From: Morchella semilibera
Taxonomy: Eukaryota > Ascomycota > Pezizomycetes > Pezizales > Morchellaceae
Direction of reading: 5' to 3'
DNA: 64,000 nucleotides
Assembly: GCA_009192285.1 (NCBI GenBank)
Contig: CM018606.1
Location: 1,850,081 to 1,914,080, forward strand
The notes under the pieces are model-generated. The model had not been told where the DNA came from. It ran no database searches and saw only the letters and a list, made by a program, of their open reading frames with translations. Below, piece by piece: positions 34,951 to 47,241 of this stretch. Numbering within the stretch: the stretch's first letter is position 1; the number at the start of each line of letters is the position of its first letter. The position numbers and the translations under genes are program-made.

Positions 34951-37900
34951 ATGAGTGACAGCGATTCAATTATGTATAGCGACGATGATGGGAATGAGAG
35001 TCCCTTTACCCCGGCACCGGTGGTGGTGGTAAGCTTGCAGCTCCTCAACCAGCATCTTGACTAGCAAACTAAATGGAAACTAGAAGAAAAAGCCTGTGGC
35101 AAAGAAGGCTGTAGCACCGAAGAAAGCTGTTGTTCCTAAAAACACTGCGGCCTCAAAAACTACCAAGGCTTCAACGAAAAAAAGAACGGCGGATTCTGGC
35201 GATGATTCTGAGGACCCAGGATCAACACCCCGGCTAACAAGAAACAGAAAAAGACGTCTCTAAAAAAGACGAAGGTGAAAGTTGATGAGGATGAGGATGC
35301 TAGTGATGTCTTCGAAGATGCCGATGATGGCCCAAAGTCAGAGAAAAAGAAATCTGGAGATGCCTACCAAAAGGTTTGCACTGATGGTTGCCTTGAAAAT
35401 TTGCGGTTGAAGGTTACTGACTCTATCTATCCAGCTTACTCAATTAGAGCATATCCTCAAGCGTCCCGATACATACATTGGCTCTGTTGAACGTACTGAA
35501 AAACAGATGTGGGTCTTCAGCTCGGCCACAAATTCAATGGAATGGAAGACCGTAAATATGGTTCCCGGACTTTTGAAAATCTTGGACGAAATTCTTGTGA
35601 ATGCTGCAGACAACAAGATTCGTGACCCAAAGATGGACACCCTCAAGGTCACGGTGGATAAGGAATCTAATATCATATCAGTTTTTAATAACGGGCGTGG
35701 TATTCCAATTGAGATGCACACAGTTTGTTGCCCAGGCACTTCGGTAAATGACGGATGCAAGCTAACAGTTCCACAGAAAGAAAAAGTCTACGTCCCGGAG
35801 TTGATTTTCGGTCACCTCCTTACATCATCCAATTATGATGATGACGAGAAAAAGGTTACTGGTGGTCGTAACGGCTACGGTGCAAAGCTTTGCAACATAT
35901 TCAGCACTGAATTCACAGTTGAGACTGGAGACAAGGCTACTAAGCAGAAGTACAAACAGACATGGAGAGACAACATGGGTAAAATGGAAAAAGCCAAAAT
36001 CACAGCCAACTCAAAAGGCGAAGAGTTTACCAAGATTACATTCAAGCCAGATCTAGCCAAATTCCAAATGGAGAAAATGGACGACGATTTGGAGGCGATT
36101 ATCAAGCGAAGGGTCTACGATCTTGCTGGTGTGTAAGCCTTAATCAATTGAAGACACATGATACTAATATGTTTTGGAACTGCAGGTGCTGTAAAAGGCG
36201 TGAAAGTTTTTTTGAACGGCGAGCGAATCAATTTGACCTTCAAAAAGTACTGCGAGATGTATGTCAATGCTCTGCATGAAGAGAATGGTGGTGATGCCAA
36301 ACCTCAAATTATCCACGAAATTATCAATGATCGCTGGGAGATTGGTTTTGCAGTTAGCAATGGTTCATTCCAGCAAGTCTCGTTTGTAAACAGTATCGCT
36401 ACAACATCTGGTGGTACCCACGTTAATGCCATTGCCGACCAAATCGGCGCCAAACTTATGGACATGATTAAGAAGAAAAACAAGACAGGCGCCGCTGTCA
36501 AAAACGCACAAATTCGCAATCATTTCTTTCTCTTCGTCAATGCATTAATCGAGAACCCGGCATTTACATCTCAGACAAAGGAACAACTAACTACGAGGGC
36601 AACTGCTTTTGGGAGCAAGTGCCCCGTTAGTGAAGAGTTCATCAAAAAGGTCGCTAAGACCGAGGTTGTACAGAATATCTTGGATTTTGCCAATATGAAG
36701 GCCGATAAAGCCTTAACAAAGACCGATGGATCCAGACGTTCTAGAATCAATAACGCAAAGCTTGTCGATGCCAATAAGGCTGGATCGAAGAGTGGCCATG
36801 AATGTGTTCTTATCTTGACGGAAGGAGATTCCGCTAAAACGTTGGCAATTTCTGGTATTTCTGCTATTGATGGCCGCGATAGATATGGTGTCTTCCCCCT
36901 GCGTGGAAAACTTCTTAACGTACGAGATGCGTCGCATGATCAAATCATGAAGAACACAGAAATTCAACATATCAAACAAATTCTCGGTTTGCAACACAAG
37001 AAGGTTTATGAGAGTAGGAATGAGCTTAGATATGGTCATTTGATGATCATGACCGATCAGGATTATGACGGTAGTCATATTAAGGGATTGATAATTAATT
37101 TCTTTGAGACACAGTTCCCTAGTCTTTTGAAATTGCCCGGTTTTTTAATCGAGTTCATCACCCCTATCGTGAAAGTTTACAAGGGTCCAATGAAGAACCC
37201 TACCAAAGAGATCAGTTTTTTCACGATGCCAGAGTATGAATATTGGAAGGCAAATAATACTGAGAAGGGGTGGGAGCACAAGTACTACAAAGTATGTCAA
37301 GCCTAACTAACATATGAAAAAATGCGCTTTAATACACAAGACTGATGCTTTGAATAGGGTTTGGGTACATCCACCGAAGCGGATGCGAGGGTGTATTTTG
37401 CCGATTTGGAGAAACATATGAAGGAGTTTCATGTGATGGAGGAGGAAGGTAGAAACTTGATCGAGCTGGCGTTCTCTAAGAAGAAGGCAGATGAGCGAAA
37501 GGAATGGCTCCGACTATACAAACCGGGAACGTTTCTCGATCACGGGGTTGATAAGATATCTTACCCAGAATTCGTTAATAAGGAGCTAATCCTGTTCTCT
37601 ATGGCCGATAATATCCGGTCTATTCCCTCTATGGTTGATGGCCTTAAGCCCGGCCAACGCAAGATTCTATTCGCCTGTTTTAAACGCAATCTGAAGAAAC
37701 AGGTTAAGGTCTCTGAGTTGGCTGGATATGTCTCTGAGCAAACTGCGTATCAGCACGGCGAACAGTCTCTTCAAGGTGCGATTGTCAACTTGGCACAAAC
37801 CTTTGTGGGAACAAACAATCTTAATCTTTTGGAGCCCGAGGGGTCTTTCGGTACTCGTCTCGATGGTGGTAAAGATGCGGCTAGTCCCCGTTATATTTAC

Positions 37901-40560
37901 ACTCTACTTTCTCCTTTCGCTAGAAAGTTGTTTCCTCAGATGGATGACCCTTTGTTGGCGTACAATACGGACGACGATAGGAAGATTGAGCCGATGTGGT
38001 ATGCACCAGTTGTGCCACTAGTGCTCATCAACGGTGCAGACGGTATCGGTACTGGTTGGAGCACAAATATCCCTAATTACAACCCCGAAGATGTTGTAAA
38101 TAACATCCGCCGCTTGATGAAAAACGAGGAGTTGGAGGAAATGGTGCCTTGGTATCGTAATTGGAAGGGAACCATCGAGAAGCTGTCAGACGATAAATAC
38201 AGGTTTACTGGTATCGTGAAACAGATTGATGAAGTGACTTGCGAAGTCACGGAGCTTCCTATCAAGATGTGGACGCAAGAGTTTAAGGAAAAACTCGAGG
38301 ATATTATTAAAGCGGAGAAAGGGCCCAAATTTATCAAGGACTACGTTGACTACAACTCCCCACAAAGGGTTCATTTCATCATCACAATGGAGTCCGAGAA
38401 GCATATGAAGGAAGCGCTGGCCGAAGGTCTTGAGAATAGGTTTAAGTTATCGAAAACAGTTGCGACAACTAATCTTGTCGCCTTTGATCCGGAAGGGAGA
38501 ATTAACAAGTACAACACTGTCAACGACATTCTGAAAGAATTCTATTTCATCCGTCTAAAGCTCTACCAAGAAAGAAAGGTACACCTACCGTGAAAAGCGT
38601 TTAATTTCGACTTATACAACACTAACATTTTATAGGAACATATGCTTAGCGAGATGAACCGAACACTGCTCAGGCTCTCTAATCAAGCCAGATTTATCAA
38701 AATGATTGTCGATAAAACATTGGTTATTTCCGGCAGAAAGCGCGCGGACATCATTGCAGAGCTCAAGAAGAAGAACTTCGACATAATCTCCAAAAAGGAC
38801 CTGGAAAAACGTGGCGAGACAGAGGATGCACAGGAAGACGAGGAAGAGGACAATGGGGATTCTGTCGGTGATGGTTACAATTACCTCTTAGGGGTGCGTA
38901 TCAATAATTCTCCTTAGTCCGCAAAATTGCTTACATTGTTATAGATGGCTATCTGGTCTTTGACTAAAGAGAAAGTCGATAAGCTCCTCAAAGAGGTTGC
39001 CAATAAGGAGCTCGAGATTGATGAGCTTCTGAAACTCTCGCCGAAACAGCTTTGGGCCACCGACCTTGATGCTTTCATTGAGGAGTGGAGACTTGCCCTG
39101 GAAGAGGACAAGAGACGTGCCCTACAAGGCACTGTGAAGCAGAAGCGTCGCGGGAAGCTGCTTGGTAAAGGAGCCAAAGGAAAAAGAAGGCCGACTCTGA
39201 TGATTCTGATTACGAAGCAAAGTTAAAGAAGAAAACTGCCGCCAAGGCCAAGGCAGATGCAAAGAAGCAGACAACATTAGGGTTTAAGCCTGCCGAAAAA
39301 CAGGACATAGTCGATAAAAAACCACCTGTTCGGGCCGCAAAGAATGCACCGATTGTCGAGGAGCTCAGTGATGAAGACTTCGAGATGCTTGAAAAAAATG
39401 CGGAGAAGACAAAACCAAAAGCTGTCCCAAAGCCAAAAGCCGAAAAGCTCCCAGTTACAGAGCTTCTGTCATCCTCACCCGCGGCAGCTGAAAAGATCAA
39501 ACGTACTGATGTTTTCAGGGCTGAATCTGATGATGATGGTGGAGATGACGTATTTATGGTCGAAGCTGTGAGAGCTGAAGCACCCAAAAAGGCTTCTAGA
39601 GCTGTGCCGGGCGATGAATTTGATTTTGACGGCTCCGAAGATGAGCGGCCGAAAAAGGCAGCTGCCAAAAAGGCTACTGCCCCTACAAAAGCAGCTGCTA
39701 AAGCGAAACCGACTGCCAAAACAGCGAAGGCCAAAATCGATAGTATTTTCGATGCTTCTGACGATGATTTGCTACCCCCGAAAACTGTCGCCAATAAGTC
39801 AAAGCGCGCTGCAGCTCCTCAAAAATCCTTGGTAGACATAGACTCCGATTTTTCGGAAGATGATGCCAAGGATGATGAGATCGTGATACCTAAACAGACT
39901 GCCGCAAATAAGCCCAAGCGTAGTGCAGCGCCTAAAAAGTCTCTCGTCGATATAGATTCTGATCTTTCAGGAGATGACGATGGTTTGGGCGACGTAAGCG
40001 CAATGGTCAAGGGTGTAGGAAGTGGTGCAACAGCTTCTGTAACGCTGTTTAAACAAAGTCCAGCAAAGACTAAAGCGCCAGCTAGGGCGGTACCGGCTAA
40101 GAAGCCTACTGCCAAACCGACCCAGAAGAAGGCAATCAGTCTCGATAGTGAGAGTGAAGACGAGTCTGATGATGCCGGCAAGCAACTTAAAGGGAACGGA
40201 AATATGCTCCCTTCAGACTCAGAGGAGGAACCAACCAAAAAGTCAACTTCCAAGAAGGTTGCACCTGTCAAGACCGCCCCTGCCAAGAAGGCTGCCCCCG
40301 TCAAGAAAGCCCCGGTAAAACCTGCTGCCAAGGCTCGTGGAAAGAAAATCTTCGATGAATCTGATGATGAAATCGATGTTGAGGCGACCCTCGATCAGCT
40401 ATTGAGTTCTGATGAAGAGATGGAGGACCCAGAGCCTAGACCAGTCTCTCGTGGCCGAGCTTCAAGAGGGGCTGCAAAACCTGTTAGCTACAAGATTATC
40501 GACTCCGACGATGATGACGATGACGACGGATCTGAAGATTTTGATGTTGATTCGGAGTAG
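34951..40560 (+). CDS. TOP2: DNA topoisomerase II
   Basis: Type IIA topoisomerase that passes one duplex through another with ATP; nuclear and essential. Eight exons: 34951-35028, 35084-35373, 35435-35722, 35777-36128, 36186-37291, 37358-38578, 38636-38893 and 38945-40560. GHKL ATPase motifs NNGRGIPIEMH and GGRNGYGAKLCNIFS; Toprim EGDSAKTLA, PLRGKLLNVRDA and DQDYDGSHIKG; breakage-reunion ASPRYIYT with the catalytic Tyr near residue 884; then a long acidic/basic C-terminal tail with a repeated KSLVDIDSD block. Two single-base frame breaks occur, at about 35210-35235 (before NTPANKKQKK) and in an A-run at about 39180-39190 (before ADSDDSDYEAK). One added base at each gives 5,211 nt (1,736 residues). 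Both lie in the disordered linker or tail, outside the catalytic core. Confidence 0.97.
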
Positions 40561-43500
40561 TATTGTCGATGCGCCTTATTTTTTTCGGATCGAGTATTCT
40601 CTTTGTGGGGGATCACCTGTATTAATTCAGGCGTGAAAGCAGCAGCAATGAATATCAAATTGGGGTCTAATTTTGTTTCCAGGCTACTTTAGTGTTTTCT
40701 AGTCATGGCTATAGTTTCCCTACTCACCAATGGGAGAAGGAATCTTGTTTTTAAACTACATTTAGTGTTCGTTTCAAAAAATTTCATGTAATTCATGTAG
40801 CGTTTATCATACACAAGTGCGTTCTTATTGAAGGAGGTGTATGCCCTGGATGCGCATATCCTCAGTGAAGAAAGAGAGCTTTGTTCAGGATATCATAGTT
40901 GAGGTCTTTTGTGATAGCGCATGCAGATTCTGGGGATGATCTGAGACATAATGACACAAGCATAACTACATTATCGTTACGGAGATGTAGTTTTGTGCGC
41001 AGCTGCATCAGTCTTTCCGGAAGGTGAAGGAAGCGTGTCTCATTATCATGCCGGAACCCGAAAATCAGGAATAACCGTAGCACAATAGGAACTATGTGAA
41101 TGGTTAGACCCCCCCTCCCCCCCCGGATCTAGACCCTTTTGTGGCACGCTCAAAATGAGATTGTCCCGGAAATTCTAATCCGAAAGATCATAGGCCATCA
41201 CTCGGGGAAGAATCTCCTTTGGAGATGTTTGTCCGTGGCCATAGGGCCCAGGCTGGATCCCCTAGTGGTTTGATGCTAAGATAGAATGTTCTCAACCATT
41301 AAATAACCAAACACAGACCCCTTGATATGCTCTAGATGTCATGTTTCTGATCAAAAGCTTGTATCAACTGATGAGTTGGGGCTCGTCGCCCAATAAGGAT
41401 CTTCCACTCGCCGGTTGTCTTTGGCGAGTCGAGCCATTACTGAGATCTGTTTTGTACCTTACATGTACCGATGGGATGTCATAATTAAATTAACATCATG
41501 TCTTCTCCCATCTGCATCTGTGGTGTTCATGACTATCTACATGTATACATGTATATACATTTATGCACATGATAAAACGCACATCACTACACGAGCATAG
41601 GTGCCTATCACCCTTTGTGCGCGCTGTATGATCACACTACATGATGTAGTATCAACCTGTACATGCATTAAGGAGGACCCTGTACGTACAAATGGAAAAC
41701 CCATTTTACATACATGTATGGTAAAGGGTTTCTCGGAATACATGTAGGAAACTACATGTACGGATGTGATAGGCCATAACGCTCAGCGAAGAACAGTGAT
41801 GTTACTACATGTAGTCTCCGCCTCCCAGAAAGCTCAGCTACTATATATGAGCCACCTTTCCAGGCTTTCTGTACTCAGATCATACACGTCGCATAGATGT
41901 CGATATTAACTTAGTGGCCGTGCATGGCGCGCGAACCAAAACTCGATCAGAAAAAATCCCACTATGGCCACAAGTATATAAATACTAACAAATAAAGATA
42001 TCTATGGAATTATGGGGAATAAGCTCTACTTGTGGCCCAGTCATATTTCTGTTATCTATATGTGCTCACCCAAAACTTAAAAATAAAAAAAGAGATTAGT
42101 TGGGATTTGATTAATCAATTAAACATGGATTGGGATGAGTTTGATTGAGACGCCTCGAGTTCGAAACCTAAATGGCGATATATATACAGTGAGTTATTCC
42201 TGCATGCTATCTTTATAAAGTGCTACTCACTCGAATCATGATCTGATATTTCCGAAGTTAGTATCTGCTCATAACCTTTGATCACCACATTTCCGGCACT
42301 TGTTAGATGATCAAAACGCTAACGAAATTAACCGAACCTTTCCTTCATGTTTATTATAGATTTCAGCGTTTGTTATTACTCAATGTGGCAGAGACAATCT
42401 TGGTACTTTGCCTCACGAGATGCAATCAAGATCTAGTTAAACGTCTCTACATGTATCGTAGCTAAGAAATATGGGGCGAACAAGCACCGTTGGCCATATT
42501 TTAAAGTTGGAAGTGAAAAACAACTCAGTTTGTTTGGCTGTGGCTGGTGTAGCTGGGCTTGCATTTGGTAATATTGCTTGTACGATAGCTATAATATAAG
42601 CGGAAATGCGCATTGCCATTGCATCACCAGATATCATTCGTATCGAACATACTTACTCGTGGGTTCATCGTTCATGTTGTGCGCTCGGTAGGTTTACGAT
42701 CGCTAAATCCCTGCAGCAATGTGGGCTTTGAAAACTCTGGGATTAATTTATGTAGCCCTATCAGTACATGTAGTTAGTCATGATCATATTATATACGACC
42801 ACTTCTACACATATATCTAAGTTACGTACTAAAGTATTCTAGAGAACCTGTCGAGGATTCGATTTCACAACTTATCAAACCACAAACATGATAAACATGA
42901 CAGGTATTTGTCTGTATTATCATGTGTTGTTTATTTCTTAACTTTATTCTTCGATGATCATGAATGCTTATTCAAGAGTATTCTGTGGTTTAAGTTTGCA
43001 ACTCAAGAAACGTAAAATCTCCAACAAAAGACACCAAGGAGTAAAGAATATTTATGAACACAATCTGGGGTACATGCACGCAATAAATGCAGCACATAGG
43101 TCGGTCGGTACCAAGGATCTATTCATGGCACTTTCATCCATCGCCGGCCTTTTTTTTTTTTTTTTTGATCTGATGCTTATCCTCCCGGGCCCGAAATTCT
43201 ACACCACTATGTAGAATATTTCTAGAGAAGGTAATATTATACGAACGTGCATGTCTGGAGTGCTACAAGATCTGCGACACGTCTTCACAAGCTTTGAAAT
43301 TCAGGAGGTAGCCTGCATCCCCCCAGTAAAAAAAACCCTTCCCCTTTCCTCAAGAGGGTTTGTTTATTTCACAATTTATGTATTCTCCTAGGCTCCAGCT
43401 GTGCATTGAAGTGTTGGCCCATCCTCCAGCGGGTAGCTGCGTGTAGAAAGCTGCAGAGGTGCATGTATCTGCTAATCGGAATGCTTCCCTGTTTTCTGCA

Positions 43501-44859
43501 GCTACGGGTTACAACAAGCAATGGTATGTATAGTGGGTGGAGAAAAAGCAAACTAAATCTTCCAGAAGCCTGTCAGTTCCGTTCCGGTAGATGGGATGAA
43601 GCAAGGGAAACTAGCTCGGGACCAAGTCTTCTCTTTTCTACTGGAACACCTGGTAGGGGCTTTGTTTGGTACATAGCCACTTTACTACTACTCCATCCTT
43701 TAATCCTTCTCGTATCCCCATGCAGCCATTCTGTCCTGTTCTATCGCCGTTTGAGTATGAGCATCCCGAGTTTCACCAGCTTACTACACCAATCATGTCG
43801 CGTACTCCTCCACCTCCATGAAGACATGTACTTGGGACTCAAAGGAATACATGTATATACTAAACACGTGCATACATACTTTGAAATCCATAGATTCGTT
43901 TCAACATCTAAACCCTGGCTTAGTCTCACTACCATGGGTAATGAATATCGTGGACGTACATAACAGATCATATTGTTTCCAAGCTAGTCTATTCCCATCC
44001 TTTGAACCATTGAACTTCAAGAGAAAGAAAGAAAAGAGAGATAGACAGCCAGTGGGAGGGAGAGAGAGAGAGAAAGGGGGAAAGAGTCGTCTCCAACAAA
44101 AAAGAAATTAGAGAAAATAAAGACAGTAGAATAAGAAGGATAAGGATAAGAAATGGTGGACAGTAACAATCAGTATATTCATCGGTGCTTTGGTGCTCGA
44201 CGCTTTTTGGGACAAAGAGCCGGAGCCTGTCTTCTGCGTGAGTTAAGCCGGCATTATAGACTACGTTGCTGCTACGCCCATTCAACTGTCGTGTCAAAAG
44301 GACTAAGTCTGCTCAATGAGTCTGATCCGTTCCTAGTGTCGGCTTTGTGGTAGGCCATAGAAAAGAACCCGCTATTCTCGTTGCCAGGACAAAATAGAAA
44401 GAACCGTTTCCTACAGCAAGCCATCCAGTTCCAATTATCTCTCCACTTGAATCTCCCATTTCGTCGAGAGAGAATGGTGATATTCTAAGGGTAATAACAA
44501 TAAAAGGAGAAGCTCGACTGACTTTGGCCTGTTTGACGTGTCAGTCACCGTACTATCAGAAAACTACTGCGCATTCAGCTTGAAGGAGGGGAAACCAAAC
44601 GAGCTCGTACACAATTACCACCCAATTAAAAGGGCTTCGCTCGTCGGAGTTCATAAATACCTCTTACACCCTCACCCATACGTTCAAATACTCAAACAAC
44701 ACCTTTGATTCCCACTACAATCGTAGGGCCTTACTTTCTTCGAGCTTGCCATCTTGAAAGGTTCAAAATCAAGAGACCTTTCTCTGCTTCTGTCCTGATC
44801 ATCTCCCGAGTCCTAGGCGTCGTATGCTACTCACGAATAGTCACTCGAATTGAATCAGA
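40561..44859. other. 4.3-kb gene desert rich in TACATGTA
   Basis: Between the TOP2 stop and the APSES gene start. TACATGTA occurs at 41538, 41546, 41711, 41739 and 41753, and close variants are frequent. There is a C-run near 41107-41123 and a T-run near 43150-43166. The frame at 43406-43963 has no domain. The last 200 bp serves as the APSES promoter. Confidence 0.6.
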
Positions 44860-47241
44860 ATGGCTCAACCATCTTCACCACGCAAGACAGCTTCAGCAGG
44901 GTCTAGAAAGATTGATGTTCCAAAGTCCGGTTCATCCACTGGGACTAAGACGGAGCCCAGTCTAGAATCACATGTTGACCCCTCCCCGCCTGACCATCAT
45001 GTCGCATGTACCTCGACTGAGGAGTCTACAATATCTAAGATATCTACGCCACTTCTGGTACCATCTACTCCAGTCCTGGCTTCCAGCTTCACTGCTGTTT
45101 GTGCCCCCACATCTTCGTCTCACTCCTATAGCTGTAACAATTCATCAACTCCTACTCACCCTCCGACATCAACTCTTGCGCCCTCTTCTGCAACCACTAC
45201 TCGTCGCGTCGGTCGTCAGGGAAGGGTGACGAAGGAAAGAGTACTCGTCAAGAACAAGCCTATCGAAACAGTTAATTATCCATCCTATGAAAAGCTATCC
45301 GAATTCCATCGCCAGAAATTATTGGAGTTGAAATTGTACCCTGTTGATGGAATTAGCAACTACTCTAGAAGTATACCGTTCAAGGGAGCGAAAGAGAGCT
45401 TCCTTAAAAGTACTGGTAGAAGTAGATTCGATGGTAAGAGCTTTTTCCATCTTTATCATATATTGGTCTTGCTGATTATATCCTAGTGTTTGAATATCGA
45501 TTTACAGCACCTAACACAAAAGGAGAGGACAAGAACTGGTGGGTGATGTGGGATTACTATAATGGTCTCGTCAGGGTTCACGACTTTTTTGATTGTTGCA
45601 AACCGGGGAAGGTGAGTGTCCTACTAAGTGTAGTTATGTATGCCTGAGCTTGAGCACTGATAGTGGCCCTTATTAGACGGAACCAGGAAACGCTGTGAAG
45701 GAGAAAATAAACCCAGGTCTTCAGCCTATTTGTCATAATATCACCGGTGGAAATTTGCATGCCCAAGGTAGGTTTATCTCGCCTGACACTTTGGAAACCG
45801 CCCCCTCAGTGTTCTGATAGAGTTATATCTTCGTTTCAATGTGAACAAAGCTAATATTAGACCCCTACCAAAAGGATACTGGATCCCTTATCCCGCAGCA
45901 AAGGCTCTTGCTGCAAAGTTCTGCTTCCGAATACGCTACGCACTAACGATCATCTTCGGCGAAGACTTCCCTTCCCTATGTCTTCAGGAGTCACATCCAG
46001 ATTTTGGAAAGTATTCAATCGACCCTAAAGTTATAGAATCTTGCAAGAAAACATCCGCTCAACAATTTATAATCGAGAAGGAGAGGGCTAGTACAGGCCC
46101 TCATCAACTACACTCTACGACACTATCAGAGTCCAGACCTAAGACACTAACATCAGCTAGCAATATCGCTACATTTGGTAGTTGTGGGGGCTCTTTAGCT
46201 ATTCAGAACCCTATGTCTAGCCACGCTAGTAGATGCCGCGACTCTGCCCGCAATATTCATACATCTGATAATAGTGGATGTTCTTCGGATACTCAAATCT
46301 ACAAGTCTGGCCAGACTGGCAGATACTATGATACCGCTCGCGGAACTTGGACAATTGGGGGAGGGAACGGCGTTAGCGCTTCACTAGAAAGCAACAATCG
46401 GCCGGTAAATAGCTTAAATCCGACTAAAATTTCAACTGTGGTAGTATTTAGACCTGAGAGGGCATCCAAAATCAACTACAGTGGTGCAGTGGGAGGGACT
46501 GCACCCGCAAAAAAGACACCAGCTTCTCCCTCCGTCCCTCAAACATACATGCAGATGCCTGCCATCCCCGTTACAGGGCACTATTACTTCAATGAAAGTT
46601 GTGTGCGTGGAAGTCGACCATTTAGAACTAGTACGGTAGCTCAGGGGATCCAGGGGGGTTCAAGAGTGCCAGTCTTGGGATATTCAATGGTTGGGGATAG
46701 CCTCACGACCGGTTCATCATTAAATGCCCCGATCAGAGGTCTCCCCATAACAAGCCAATCTAGTCTACAATCACTAGCTAGAGAGGTGGATGGAGGAACT
46801 ATCACTAAACGCTGCAGTCCAAAAAAAACTTTTATACACCCCCAAAGAACCGATGTTCCCCTGCTTCCTCCAATTGGGTTAAACCTGGAGGACTCTCGTT
46901 CTCAACAGTCTCCTAATAAGAAACAAAAACTGGTTGAGCCCCACCGATTCAGTAATCCCTATATGAACAGTATCAAATTAGAGGTCGGAACATTCCAACA
47001 TGCTGGCCCCAGGTCGTCTCGAGACGAATCATTGCCACCAATTCAAAATCCATTTACACGCGAATGTTACGATAGACTTGTGTTTAGCCAGATAGAGGAG
47101 AAACCAGAGGAGGTACAAGCCGCGTCTAGTTTAATGGCTCTTAAGTGTAGGCATTATGATAGAGATTGGATTGACAGCTCCTCCCAACACATCTACGGTG
47201 TTTCGAGGAACCCATATTTAAAGCGCCGGAGATCGACTTAA
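44860..47241 (+). CDS. APSES-domain transcription factor, Xbp1-like
   Basis: Exons 44860-45433, 45508-45611, 45677-45767 and 45875-47241; 2,136 nt (711 residues), phases consistent. A Ser/Thr-rich N-terminus and a basic stretch (TTRRVGRQGRVTKERV) precede an APSES/KilA-N DNA-binding domain spread over exons 2-4: [77 protein letters not shown]. The DY..GLVR and ITGG.L.AQGYW motifs are those of the fungal Xbp1-type branch, which represses genes in stress and quiescence in budding yeast. No ankyrin repeats are present, unlike Swi4/Mbp1. The C-terminal half is disordered. A nuclear regulator is highly likely. Targets are unknown. Confidence 0.92.

Noticed and set aside
35723-35776. Insertion of extra residues in the TOP2 ATPase domain
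   Set aside because: The stretch has a GT start, a GCTAAC branch-like site and a CCACAG end, and family alignment from memory joins GIPIEMH directly to KEKVYVPELIFGHL. It is an intron.
43406-43963. 185-codon plus-strand frame
   Set aside because: It contains TACATGTA repeats, rare-looking composition and no motif. Probably chance.
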